A stretch of DNA of 64,000 bases, from contig NZ_CP116936.1 of assembly GCF_028475105.1 (NCBI RefSeq), positions 1,488,001 to 1,552,000 on the forward strand, written 5' to 3'. The DNA is from Micromonospora sp. LH3U1 (GTDB lineage Bacteria; Actinomycetota; Actinomycetes; Mycobacteriales; Micromonosporaceae). Made by a program: the position numbers and the translations under genes. Numbering within the stretch: the first letter of the stretch is position 1; each line of letters begins with the position of its first letter. Positions 54,926 to 62,702 of the stretch are shown here, piece by piece. The notes beneath the pieces were generated by a model, which worked only from the letters and a program-made list of their open reading frames with translations, had not been told where the DNA came from and ran no database searches.

Positions 54926-55738
54926 ATGCCGGACGGACTGCCGACCGAGATCGATCTGACCAGGCCGAGCGCGGCCCGGGTGTACGACTACTTCCTGGGC
55001 GGGGCGCACAACTTCGAGATCGACCGGCAGTTGGCTGAGCAGATCGCCAGCATGACCCCGAATCTCGCCGCCACCATGCGTTCCGGCCGGGAGTTCCTGC
55101 GTCGGGCCGTCCGGGTGCTGCTCGACGCCGGCGTCGACCAGTTCCTCGACATCGGCTCCGGAATTCCCACCGTGGGCAACGTTCACGAGGTGGCGCAAGG
55201 GCTGAACCCCAAGGCCCGGGTGGTGTACGTCGACATCGACCCGGTGGCGGTCGCGCACAGCCGGGAGTTGCTCGCCGGCAACGAGTTGACCGGAGTCATC
55301 CACGCTGACCTGCGCGAGCCGGATCGGATCCTCGCCGAGACCCGGCAGCTCGGGCTGATCGACTTCAGTCGGCCGGTGGGCATCCTGCTGGCCGGGGTGG
55401 TGCACTTCATCCCCGACGGCGACCGGCCTGAGGAGATCCTGGCCACCCTGCGGGCCGCCGCCGCTCCGGGCAGCTTCCTGGTCGTCTCGCACTCCACCTT
55501 CGAGGACCAGCCACAGGAGATGCTGGACGCCCAGCGGCTCTCCGCACGGACGGACACCGAGATCACCCTGCGCTCCCGCGCGCAGGTCACCGGTTTCTTC
55601 GGCGATTGGACGGTCCTCGAACCGGGCGTGGTGCACATGCCGCTGTGGCGCCCGGACTCGCCGTCCGATGTGGACGAGCACCCGGAGCGGTTCGGCGCTT
55701 TCGGGGGCGTCGCCCGGTACGACCAGCCCGCCGGCTGA
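54926..55738 (+). CDS. DUF574 SAM-dependent methyltransferase
   Basis: 270 residues from ATG 54926 (MPDGLPTEIDLTRPSAARVY), with GGGGAG 8 bp before. Family hallmarks: RVYDYFLGGAHNFEIDRQLAEQ, SAM site FLDIGSGIPTVGNVHEVAQ, VYVDIDPVAVAHSRELL and HFIPDGDRPEEILATL. These abundant actinomycete proteins (S-adenosyl methyltransferase family) have no firm substrate. The gene ends 4 bp before the GGDEF-EAL gene, implying an operon. Confidence 0.93.
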   Translation: MPDGLPTEIDLTRPSAARVYDYFLGGAHNFEIDRQLAEQIASMTPNLAATMRSGREFLRRAVRVLLDAGVDQFLDIGSGIPTVGNVHEVAQGLNPKARVVYVDIDPVAVAHSRELLAGNELTGVIHADLREPDRILAETRQLGLIDFSRPVGILLAGVVHFIPDGDRPEEILATLRAAAAPGSFLVVSHSTFEDQPQEMLDAQRLSARTDTEITLRSRAQVTGFFGDWTVLEPGVVHMPLWRPDSPSDVDEHPERFGAFGGVARYDQPAG

Positions 55739-55742
55739 TCCC

Positions 55743-57908
55743 GTGGCCGCCGTCCCGGACCCCGCCGGGGTCGACGCCGGCCGGGCCGACGCCCAGGGGT
55801 ACGCCGCCGACTGGGCGCGCGCGGTACGCCGCCTCGGGTTCGTGCCGTTCAGCGCGGCCGAGACCGAGCGGCTGCTGCTGGTGCACACGATCCGGCTGGC
55901 GCAGGCGGTGCGGGCGGAGCCATTCACCGCCGGCCCTGCCGAGGAGGTCGGGCGGGCGCTGGTGGAGGCGCACCTCACCGAGCCGCAGACCCTGGACTGG
56001 ACGCTGCACGCCCTCGGTGCGGCCTTCCCGCGCCAGGTGCTGGGCGTCGGTGACCGACCGCCGGACCTCGCCGACCGGATCGCGTCGGTGCAGGGCGGGC
56101 TGGCCGCCGGGTTCGCCCGCGCGCTGCGCGACCGCACCTTCAGCCAGCAGGAGCGAATCGCCCGCTCGGCCTGGCAGGCGCGCGACGAGGTCGAACAGGC
56201 GCTGCGCAACAGCGAGGCCCGGTTCCGGGCGGTCTTCACCGGCGCCGCGATCGGGATCGGCATCGCCGGCGTGGATGGTCGGATCATCGATGTCAACCAG
56301 GCGTTCGCCGACATGCTCGGCTACTCGATCGAGGAGTTGCGCGGGACCAACGTGGCGGCGCTGTTCCACGCCGACGACGCCGCCGGGATGTGGGAGCTCT
56401 ACCGGGAGTTGACCGAGGGCAAGCAGGACGCGGCCCGGGTGGAGAAGCGTTACCACCGCAAGGACGGCAGTGTGGTCTGGACGGATCTGGCCGTCTCGCT
56501 GATCCGACAGGACGGCCGGCCTCGATTCACCGTCGCGATGATCGAGGACATCACCCAGCGGTACGAACTCCAGCAGCGGCTGCGATTCCAGGCGCTGCAC
56601 GACCCGCTGACCGGTCTGCCCAACCGGACGTTGTTCTTCGAGACGCTGGGCCGGGTCCTCGACACGGCGGGCGCCGGGCAGCGGGTCGGGGTGTGCTTCC
56701 TCGACCTGGACGGCTTCAAGGCGATCAACGACAGCCTCGGCCACGACCTCGGTGACCGACTGCTGGTGATGATCGCCCGGAGGCTGGCCGCGTGCGTGGC
56801 CGACCGAGGCCACCTGGTCGCCCGGATGGGCGGCGACGAGTTCGTGATCCTCGTCGACGAAGGAGACGACATCGACGACGCGGTGGCCGTCGCGGAGGCC
56901 GCGCTGGCCGCCGTCGCCGCCCCGGTGCACGTCGGCAACCACCAGTTGGCCGTCTCGGCCAGTGTGGGCATCGTGCAGTGCCCGGCCGCGGAGACCACCG
57001 CGTCCGAGCTGATGAAGGCCGCGGACACCACGCTCTACTGGGCCAAGGGGGCGGGCCGGGGCCGGTGGGCGGTGTACGACCCGGAGCGCAGCGCCCGGGA
57101 CATCGCCCGGTCGGCGCTGGTCGCCGGGCTGCCGGCCGCGCTGGACCGGGGTGAGTTCGTGCTGCACTACCAGCCGATCGTGTCGCTGCTGGAGGGCAGC
57201 ATGCTCGCGGTGGAGGCGTTGGTCCGGTGGGAGCACCCGGAGCTGGGCCTGATCGGGCCGGACCGGTTCATCGGCCTGGCCGAGGAGACCGGTCTGATCG
57301 TCCAGCTCGGCGAGTGGGTGCTACGACGGGCCTGCCACGACGCCGAGCAGTGGCGGCGGGAGTTCCCCGAGGCCAAGCTGGTGGTCAGCGTCAACCTGGC
57401 CGCGCGGCAGGCCGACGACCCGGCAATCGTGGACACCGTGGCCGACGCACTGCTCACGACCGGGCTGCCGGCGGAGCTGCTTCAGCTGGAGCTGACCGAG
57501 AGCGCCGTGATGGGCAGCGCCGGTGAGCCCCTGCGCAGCCTGCACCGACTCGCCGCGCTCGGCGTCCGGTTGGCCGTGGACGATTTCGGCACCGGGTATT
57601 CGAACCTGGCGTACCTGCGGCGGCTGCCGATCCACTGCCTGAAGCTCGCCGGCCCGTTCGTCGAGGGCATCCGCGCCGACGGGTCCGACGTCGAGGCCGA
57701 CCACCGCGACGAACGAATCGTCGACGCGTTGGTGCGGTTGGCGCACGCCCTGGAGTTGTGGGTCACCGCCGAGGCGGTCGAGACCGGGGTGCAGGCGGAA
57801 CGGCTGCGGGCGCTGCGCTGCGACACGGGTCAGGGGCGATACTTCGGCGCCCCCGCCCCGGCCGAGACGATCACCGCGCGGCTGCGCGGCAGAGAGGTGA
57901 CGCAGTGA
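55743..57908 (+). CDS. PAS-GGDEF-EAL cyclic-di-GMP protein
   Basis: About 721 residues from GTG 55743. An N-terminal helical region (1-150) precedes a PAS domain (~155-275, NSEARFRAVFTGAAIGIGIA), GGDEF (~285-445, HDPLTGLPNRT and intact MGGDEFVIL at ~362) and EAL (~460-710, intact AVEALVRWEHP at ~490, LELTES, VDDFGTGYSNLAYL, QGRYFGAP). After the catalytic Lys, the usual IDRSF reads LAGPF. Both synthase and phosphodiesterase motifs look competent, so it may be bifunctional, tuned by the PAS domain. No membrane segments. Confidence 0.94.
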   Translation: MAAVPDPAGVDAGRADAQGYAADWARAVRRLGFVPFSAAETERLLLVHTIRLAQAVRAEPFTAGPAEEVGRALVEAHLTEPQTLDWTLHALGAAFPRQVLGVGDRPPDLADRIASVQGGLAAGFARALRDRTFSQQERIARSAWQARDEVEQALRNSEARFRAVFTGAAIGIGIAGVDGRIIDVNQAFADMLGYSIEELRGTNVAALFHADDAAGMWELYRELTEGKQDAARVEKRYHRKDGSVVWTDLAVSLIRQDGRPRFTVAMIEDITQRYELQQRLRFQALHDPLTGLPNRTLFFETLGRVLDTAGAGQRVGVCFLDLDGFKAINDSLGHDLGDRLLVMIARRLAACVADRGHLVARMGGDEFVILVDEGDDIDDAVAVAEAALAAVAAPVHVGNHQLAVSASVGIVQCPAAETTASELMKAADTTLYWAKGAGRGRWAVYDPERSARDIARSALVAGLPAALDRGEFVLHYQPIVSLLEGSMLAVEALVRWEHPELGLIGPDRFIGLAEETGLIVQLGEWVLRRACHDAEQWRREFPEAKLVVSVNLAARQADDPAIVDTVADALLTTGLPAELLQLELTESAVMGSAGEPLRSLHRLAALGVRLAVDDFGTGYSNLAYLRRLPIHCLKLAGPFVEGIRADGSDVEADHRDERIVDALVRLAHALELWVTAEAVETGVQAERLRALRCDTGQGRYFGAPAPAETITARLRGREVTQ

Positions 57909-58405
57909 GCGTGACGGACGCCTCGGCGGTGGTCACCGTGCTCGCCGGACTGGCCATCCTGGCCGGGTTGGCCGGCGTGGTGGTGCCCGGCTTGCCGGCG
58001 CTGCCGCTGTGCTGGGGTGGGGTGCTGATCTGGGCGATCTTCGGCGGTGCCGGCATGGGTGGCTGGGCAGTGTTCGCCGCTGCCACATTGGTCGCCGCGA
58101 GCGGCACCGTGATCAAGTACGCGTGGCCGGGGCGGAACCTGAAACGCACCGGCGTGCCGACGTCCACGCTGCTCGCCGGTGGGGTGCTCGGCATCGTCGG
58201 GTTCTTCGTGGTGCCGGTGGTCGGTCTGGTGCTCGGCTTCGTCGCGGGGGTGTGGGCGGCGGAGCGTCTGCGGCTCGGCGACTCCAGACTGGCCTGGCCG
58301 TCCACCAAGCAGGCGGTCAAGGCCGCTGGTCTGTCGATGCTGGTCGAGTTCGCCGGCTGCGTGGTTATCGCCGCGCTCTGGCTGGCTGGCCTGGTACTGA
58401 CGTGA
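57905..58405 (+). CDS. DUF456 membrane protein
   Basis: 166 residues from GTG 57905, whose start overlaps the GGDEF-EAL stop (GTGA). Four hydrophobic stretches; family signature LAGVVVPGLPALPLCWGGVLIWA and the Gly-rich glycine-zipper-like GGVLGIVGFFVVPVVGLVLGF. Function unknown. Translational coupling to the c-di-GMP gene suggests a shared context. Confidence 0.9.
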   Translation: MSVTDASAVVTVLAGLAILAGLAGVVVPGLPALPLCWGGVLIWAIFGGAGMGGWAVFAAATLVAASGTVIKYAWPGRNLKRTGVPTSTLLAGGVLGIVGFFVVPVVGLVLGFVAGVWAAERLRLGDSRLAWPSTKQAVKAAGLSMLVEFAGCVVIAALWLAGLVLT

Positions 58406-58471
58406 CCCGCTGCCCTCGGTCGGACGAGTTCGGGGCGGTACGGCGGAGCCGAAACGGCTAAGGTCGCTCCC

Positions 58472-59218
58472 GTGCGCGTCGTGGTGCTTGGCGGTCTTGG
58501 CGCCTGGCCCTCCGCCGAGCAGGCGTGTGCTGGCTTTCTGGTCGAGCACCAGGGCTTTCGGCTGTTGATCGATCCTGGCTACGCGACTCTGCAACCGCTG
58601 CTGACCCGGGTGGCCGCCTCGGCGGTCGACGCGGTCTACGTCAGCCACGGCCATCCCGACCACTGCGCCGATCTGCAGCCACTGCTGCGGGCAAGGGTGT
58701 TGCCCGACCGGTCCGCGCCGGCCCTGCCGGTGTACGCGCCCACCGGCAGCCTCGGCCCGCTGTTGGCGATCGACGAGCCAGGGCTCATCGACACGGCGTA
58801 TCGACTGCACGAGTTCACCCCCGGCGACGGCTTCGACGTCGGCCCGTTCACCGTGCGGACCTGGTCGTTGCCGCACTGGGTGCCGAACGCGGGGGTCCGC
58901 TTCGCCGCTGGTGGCACGGTGCTGGCCTACACCGGGGACACCGGGCCGAGCCCAGAACTGGTCGAGTTGGCCCGCGACGCCGACCTGCTGATCGCCGAGG
59001 CGACGTACGTCGACGAGATCCCGGACCGGCATGTCGGATTCCTGTCGAGCGCCGCCGAGGTGGGTCGCTACGCCACTGCGGCACGGACCAGAGCGGTCCT
59101 GCTGACGCACCTGTGGCCTGGCACGGACTCCGACGCGGCGGTCGCCGCGGCACGGCGGGCGTACGGCGGTCCGGTCGGTGTGGCCCGATCGGGCCTGGTG
59201 GTCGACCTGCCCTCCTGA
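58472..59218 (+). CDS. metallo-beta-lactamase-fold hydrolase (RNase-Z-like)
   Basis: 248 residues from GTG 58472. Dinuclear metal motif YVSHGHPDHCADLQ, then AYTGDTGPSPELVELA (Asp ligand) and AVLLTHLWPGTD (His). This is the lactonase/RNase-Z-like MBL subgroup widespread in actinobacteria; substrate unknown. It lies 66 bp after the DUF456 gene on the same strand. Confidence 0.92.
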   Translation: MRVVVLGGLGAWPSAEQACAGFLVEHQGFRLLIDPGYATLQPLLTRVAASAVDAVYVSHGHPDHCADLQPLLRARVLPDRSAPALPVYAPTGSLGPLLAIDEPGLIDTAYRLHEFTPGDGFDVGPFTVRTWSLPHWVPNAGVRFAAGGTVLAYTGDTGPSPELVELARDADLLIAEATYVDEIPDRHVGFLSSAAEVGRYATAARTRAVLLTHLWPGTDSDAAVAAARRAYGGPVGVARSGLVVDLPS

Positions 59219-59244
59219 GGTGAGGCTCGTCGTGGCGGGGTGGG

Positions 59245-59307
59245 GGCGCGGGGCACTTGTCGGGTACGGCGGATCGCCGTACTGAGAGAGAGGTTGTGCC
59301 CCGCGCC
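59245..59307. terminator. nested hairpins in the gap before the permease
   Basis: GGCGCGGGGCAC (59245-59256) pairs perfectly with GTGCCCCGCGCC (59296-59307); within the loop GTACGGCG/CGCCGTAC (59264-59271, 59275-59282) forms a second perfect stem. It starts 27 bp after the MBL stop and likely terminates that operon. The remaining ~200 bp to the permease start contain a weak TTGACC...GACACT promoter (59447-59476) and no gene. Confidence 0.65.
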
Positions 59308-59516
59308 GCCGCGGTCCGGGCGGTCCGAGCGCCCGGGGGTGGCCCGTCGCGATCGGGCCTGGTCACGAGGTCAAGGATGCGGTCGGGGTGGCCGTAGTGG
59401 CAACACAATTAGCCGCGACGTCGGTGAGATTCCCACGGACTACGTATTGACCGCCTTGATCGGCCGGGACGACACTTTGCGCACTCGCACGCGGAACCAC
59501 CTCAGGGAGGTGTGCA

Positions 59517-61103
59517 GTGGCAACGACCCCCGTGCCAACCGCCGAGCAACCGATGGACGACGACGCCCGACGGCTCGCCGAACTCGGCTACAAACAGGAG
59601 CTGCGCCGCAAGTGGAGTGGCTTCTCCAACTTCGCCATCTCGTTCTCGATCATCTCGATCCTGGCCGGCTGCTTCACCACCTTCGGTCAGGCGTGGAACA
59701 ACGGCGGGCCGGTCGCCATCTCCTGGGGCTGGCCGCTGATCTCGCTGTTCATCCTCATCATCGGCTTCTGCATGGCGGAGCTGGTGTCGGCGTACCCGAC
59801 CGCGGGCGGGATCTACTGGTGGGCGGCCACCATGGGTCGTCCGGTGCACGGCTGGTTCACCGGCTGGTTGAACCTGATCGGTCTGGTGGCGGTCACCGCA
59901 TCGGTCGACTACGGCTGCGCGACGTTCCTCAATCTCACCCTGTCGGCGCTCTTCGACGGCTGGGCCGGGACGTTGCGTCAGGCGTTCGTCCTCTTCGTGA
60001 TCATCCTGGTGCTGCACGGCCTGATCAACATCTTCGGGCACCGGATCATCGACGTACTCCAGAATGTCTCGGTCTGGTGGCACGTGGCCGGCGCGGCCGT
60101 CGTGGTGGCCATCCTGGTCTTCGTGCCCGACAACCACCAGAGCTTCCAGTTCGTGTTCACCGAGCGGTTCAACAACTCCGGCTTCGGTGACGGGGACATC
60201 GGCGGGCTGACGTTCTGGTTCTACGTGCTGCCCCTGGGTTTCCTGCTGACCCAGTACACGATCACCGGCTTCGACGCCTGCGCGCACGTCTCCGAGGAGA
60301 CCCGGGGCGCCTCGCAGGCCGCGGCCCGTGGGCTCTGGCAGTCGATCTTCTATTCGGCGGTCGGCGGCTGGATCCTGCTGCTGGCGTTCCTCTTCGCGGC
60401 TACCGACGTCGAGGCGGTCAACGCCGCTGGTGGCTTCTCCGGTGCCATCTTCGAGTCCGCGCTCACCCCGGTCTTCTTCAAGATCGTCATCATCATCTCC
60501 ACCATCGGCCAGTTCTTCTGCGGAATGAGTTGCGTGACGTCGATGAGCCGCATGGCGTACGCGTTCAGCCGCGACCGGGCGGTCCCGGGATGGCGACTCT
60601 GGTCGAAGGTCGACCGCAACGGCACCCCGGCGAACGCGATCATCGGTGCCACCCTGGCGGGGCTGGTGCTGACCCTCCCGGCGCTCTACGAGAGCTCGGC
60701 CGGCATCCCGATCGCCTTCTACGCGGTGGTCTCGGTCGCGGTGCTCGGGCTCTACCTGTCCTTCCTCATCCCGATCGCCCTGCGGCTGCGGATGGGCGAC
60801 AGGTTCGTGCCCGGCCCGTGGACGCTCGGCCGCAAGTACAAGCTGTTCGGCTGGATCGCGGTGATCGAGATCGCGGTGATCGCGGTCTACTTCGTGATGC
60901 CGATCGTGCCCGCCGGGGTGCCCGGCAACGACGGGTTCACCTGGTCGGCGGTGAACTACGCGCCGCTCGCCGTCGGCGGGGTGCTGCTGGTGGTCGCCGT
61001 CTGGTGGTACGCCTCAGCCCGCAAGTGGTTCACCGGTCCGGTCCGTACCGTCGAGGAGCGTGCGCCGGCGGCCGACCCGGCGCCGGTCGACGGCCCGGTC
61101 TGA
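59517..61103 (+). CDS. APC-family amino-acid/amine permease
   Basis: 528 residues from GTG 59517, with GGGAGG upstream. About 12 transmembrane segments, starting NFAISFSIISILAGCFTTFG; YPTAGGIYWWAATMGRPVHGW and QYTITGFDACAHVSEETRGAS are typical of the GABA/choline-type amino acid transporters (APC family). Its partners downstream, a glutamine-synthetase-like ligase and an aldehyde dehydrogenase, point to an amine such as putrescine, GABA or ethanolamine as cargo. Confidence 0.93.
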   Translation: MATTPVPTAEQPMDDDARRLAELGYKQELRRKWSGFSNFAISFSIISILAGCFTTFGQAWNNGGPVAISWGWPLISLFILIIGFCMAELVSAYPTAGGIYWWAATMGRPVHGWFTGWLNLIGLVAVTASVDYGCATFLNLTLSALFDGWAGTLRQAFVLFVIILVLHGLINIFGHRIIDVLQNVSVWWHVAGAAVVVAILVFVPDNHQSFQFVFTERFNNSGFGDGDIGGLTFWFYVLPLGFLLTQYTITGFDACAHVSEETRGASQAAARGLWQSIFYSAVGGWILLLAFLFAATDVEAVNAAGGFSGAIFESALTPVFFKIVIIISTIGQFFCGMSCVTSMSRMAYAFSRDRAVPGWRLWSKVDRNGTPANAIIGATLAGLVLTLPALYESSAGIPIAFYAVVSVAVLGLYLSFLIPIALRLRMGDRFVPGPWTLGRKYKLFGWIAVIEIAVIAVYFVMPIVPAGVPGNDGFTWSAVNYAPLAVGGVLLVVAVWWYASARKWFTGPVRTVEERAPAADPAPVDGPV

Positions 61104-61107
61104 CCCG

Positions 61108-61146
61108 CACCCGGCGGGACGGGCGCCGCTGCCATCCCGCCGGGTG
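61108..61146 (+). terminator. hairpin between permease and ligase genes
   Basis: CACCCGGCGGGA (61108-61119) pairs perfectly with TCCCGCCGGGTG (61135-61146). In the 126-bp gap of an apparent operon it probably attenuates rather than fully stops transcription. Confidence 0.6.
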
Positions 61147-61229
61147 GTCGTCGGGTTTGCCGCCCTCGCCACCGGGGGCATTGACGGTGATCCGGTTTGC
61201 CAGTAGACCTTGGTGATGGAGGCCCGCAC

Positions 61230-62594
61230 ATGAGGAAAGCGCCGCTCACGCTGGAACAACTGCGGGTCGCCGTCGCCGAGGGCGAGATCGACACGGTGGT
61301 GCTGGCCCTCGTCGACATGCAGGGCCGGTTGCAGGGCAAACGATTCCACGCGCCCTACTTCCTCGACCAGGTGGTGGCCAACGGCAGCGAGGGCTGCAAC
61401 TACCTGCTCGCCGTGGACGTCGACATGAACACCGTCGACGGGTATGCGATGTCGAGTTGGGAGCGCGGCTACGGCGACTTCGCGATGGTGCCGGATTTCG
61501 ACACGTTGCGTCGGATGCCCTGGCAGCCGGGCTCCGCGTTGCTGCTGGCCGACCTGACCTGGCTCGACGGCTCGGGTGACGTGGTCGCCTCGCCCCGGCA
61601 GATCCTGCGCCGCCAGCTGGACCGACTGGCCGAGCACGGGCTGACCGCGTACGCCGGCACCGAGCTGGAGTTCGTGCTGTTCCGCGACTCGTACGAGGAG
61701 GCGTGGCGGCGCGGCTACCGCGACCTCACCCCGGCCAACCAGTACAACGTGGACTACTCGCTGCTCGGCACCGCCCGGGTGGAGCCGCTACTGCGCCGCA
61801 TCCGCACCGAGATGGCCGGCGCCGGGCTCACACCGGAGAGCGCCAAGGGCGAATGCAACCTCGGCCAGCACGAGATCGCCTTCCGCTACGACGAGGCGGT
61901 CGCCTGCGCCGACCACCACGTGATCTACAAGAACGGCGCCAAGGAGATCGCCGCCCAGGAAGGCGTGGCGATCACCTTCATGGCGAAGCCGAACGAGCGG
62001 GAGGGCAACTCCTGTCACATCCACTTCTCGCTGCGCGACAGCAGCGGTGGCTCGGCGATGCTCGGCGACGGGCCGGCGCACCTGTCGCAGACCGGGCAGC
62101 GGGTGCTCGCCGGGCTGCTGGCCACCATGCGGGAGTTCAGCCTGCTCTTCGCCCCGAACATCAACTCCTACAAGCGCTACCAGCCGGGATCGTTCGCCCC
62201 GACGGCGCTGCGGTGGGGAGTCGACAACCGCACCTGCGCGCTGCGGGTGGTCGGGCACGGGCAGGGCATGCGGGTGGAGAACCGGGTGCCCGGCGCCGAC
62301 GTCAACCCCTACCTGGCGATCGCCGGGCTCGTCGCCGGGGCGCTGCACGGCATCGACCGGGAGTTGGAGCTGGGTGAGGAGTGCAGCGGCAACGCGTACG
62401 ACGACCCGGAGGCCGAGCGCGTCCCCGGCACCCTGCGCGACGCCCTCACCCTCTGGGAGTCCTCGACTGTCGCCAAGGATGCGTTCGGCCCCGAGGTGGT
62501 GGCCCACTACGCCAACCAGGCAAGGGTGGAGCTGAAGGCCTTCGACGCGGCGGTAACGGACTGGGAGCTGACCCGTGGTTTCGAACGCCTCTGA
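61230..62594 (+). CDS. glutamine-synthetase-like gamma-glutamyl-amine ligase (GlnA4 type)
   Basis: 454 residues from ATG 61230, with GGAGG upstream. Glutamine synthetase fold: beta-grasp N-terminus (VVLALVDMQGRLQGKRF), metal/ATP residues in YAGTELEFVLF, GECNLGQHEIAFRY and NSCHIHFSLRD, and substrate segment NSYKRYQPGSFAPTALRWG...NRTCALRVVG. The adenylylation site of true GlnA (NLYDLPP) is absent. Homologues GlnA3 and GlnA4 of Streptomyces glutamylate polyamines and ethanolamine. In M. tuberculosis glnA4 also sits close to an aldehyde dehydrogenase gene. Which amine is used here is open. Confidence 0.92.
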   Translation: MRKAPLTLEQLRVAVAEGEIDTVVLALVDMQGRLQGKRFHAPYFLDQVVANGSEGCNYLLAVDVDMNTVDGYAMSSWERGYGDFAMVPDFDTLRRMPWQPGSALLLADLTWLDGSGDVVASPRQILRRQLDRLAEHGLTAYAGTELEFVLFRDSYEEAWRRGYRDLTPANQYNVDYSLLGTARVEPLLRRIRTEMAGAGLTPESAKGECNLGQHEIAFRYDEAVACADHHVIYKNGAKEIAAQEGVAITFMAKPNEREGNSCHIHFSLRDSSGGSAMLGDGPAHLSQTGQRVLAGLLATMREFSLLFAPNINSYKRYQPGSFAPTALRWGVDNRTCALRVVGHGQGMRVENRVPGADVNPYLAIAGLVAGALHGIDRELELGEECSGNAYDDPEAERVPGTLRDALTLWESSTVAKDAFGPEVVAHYANQARVELKAFDAAVTDWELTRGFERL

Positions 62595-62606
62595 CATGCC
62601 CCGCCG

Positions 62607-62683
62607 CGTCGATCATGGACTCGTGGTGGGCGAAGTGCCGTATCAGGCGGCTTTTGTACGGCACCACAACTCCATGATCGACG
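62607..62683. repeat. GATC palindrome F between ligase and dehydrogenase
   Basis: CGTCGATCATGGACTCGTGG on the left pairs with a right arm whose reverse reads CGTCGATCATGGAGTTGTGG. Just inside, GTGCCGTA/TACGGCAC form a further perfect 8-bp stem around a TCAGGCGGCTTTTG loop. It starts 12 bp after the ligase stop and could attenuate the downstream gene. Confidence 0.8.
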
Positions 62684-62702
62684 GGCGTCTGGGGGTGGGG
62701 GC

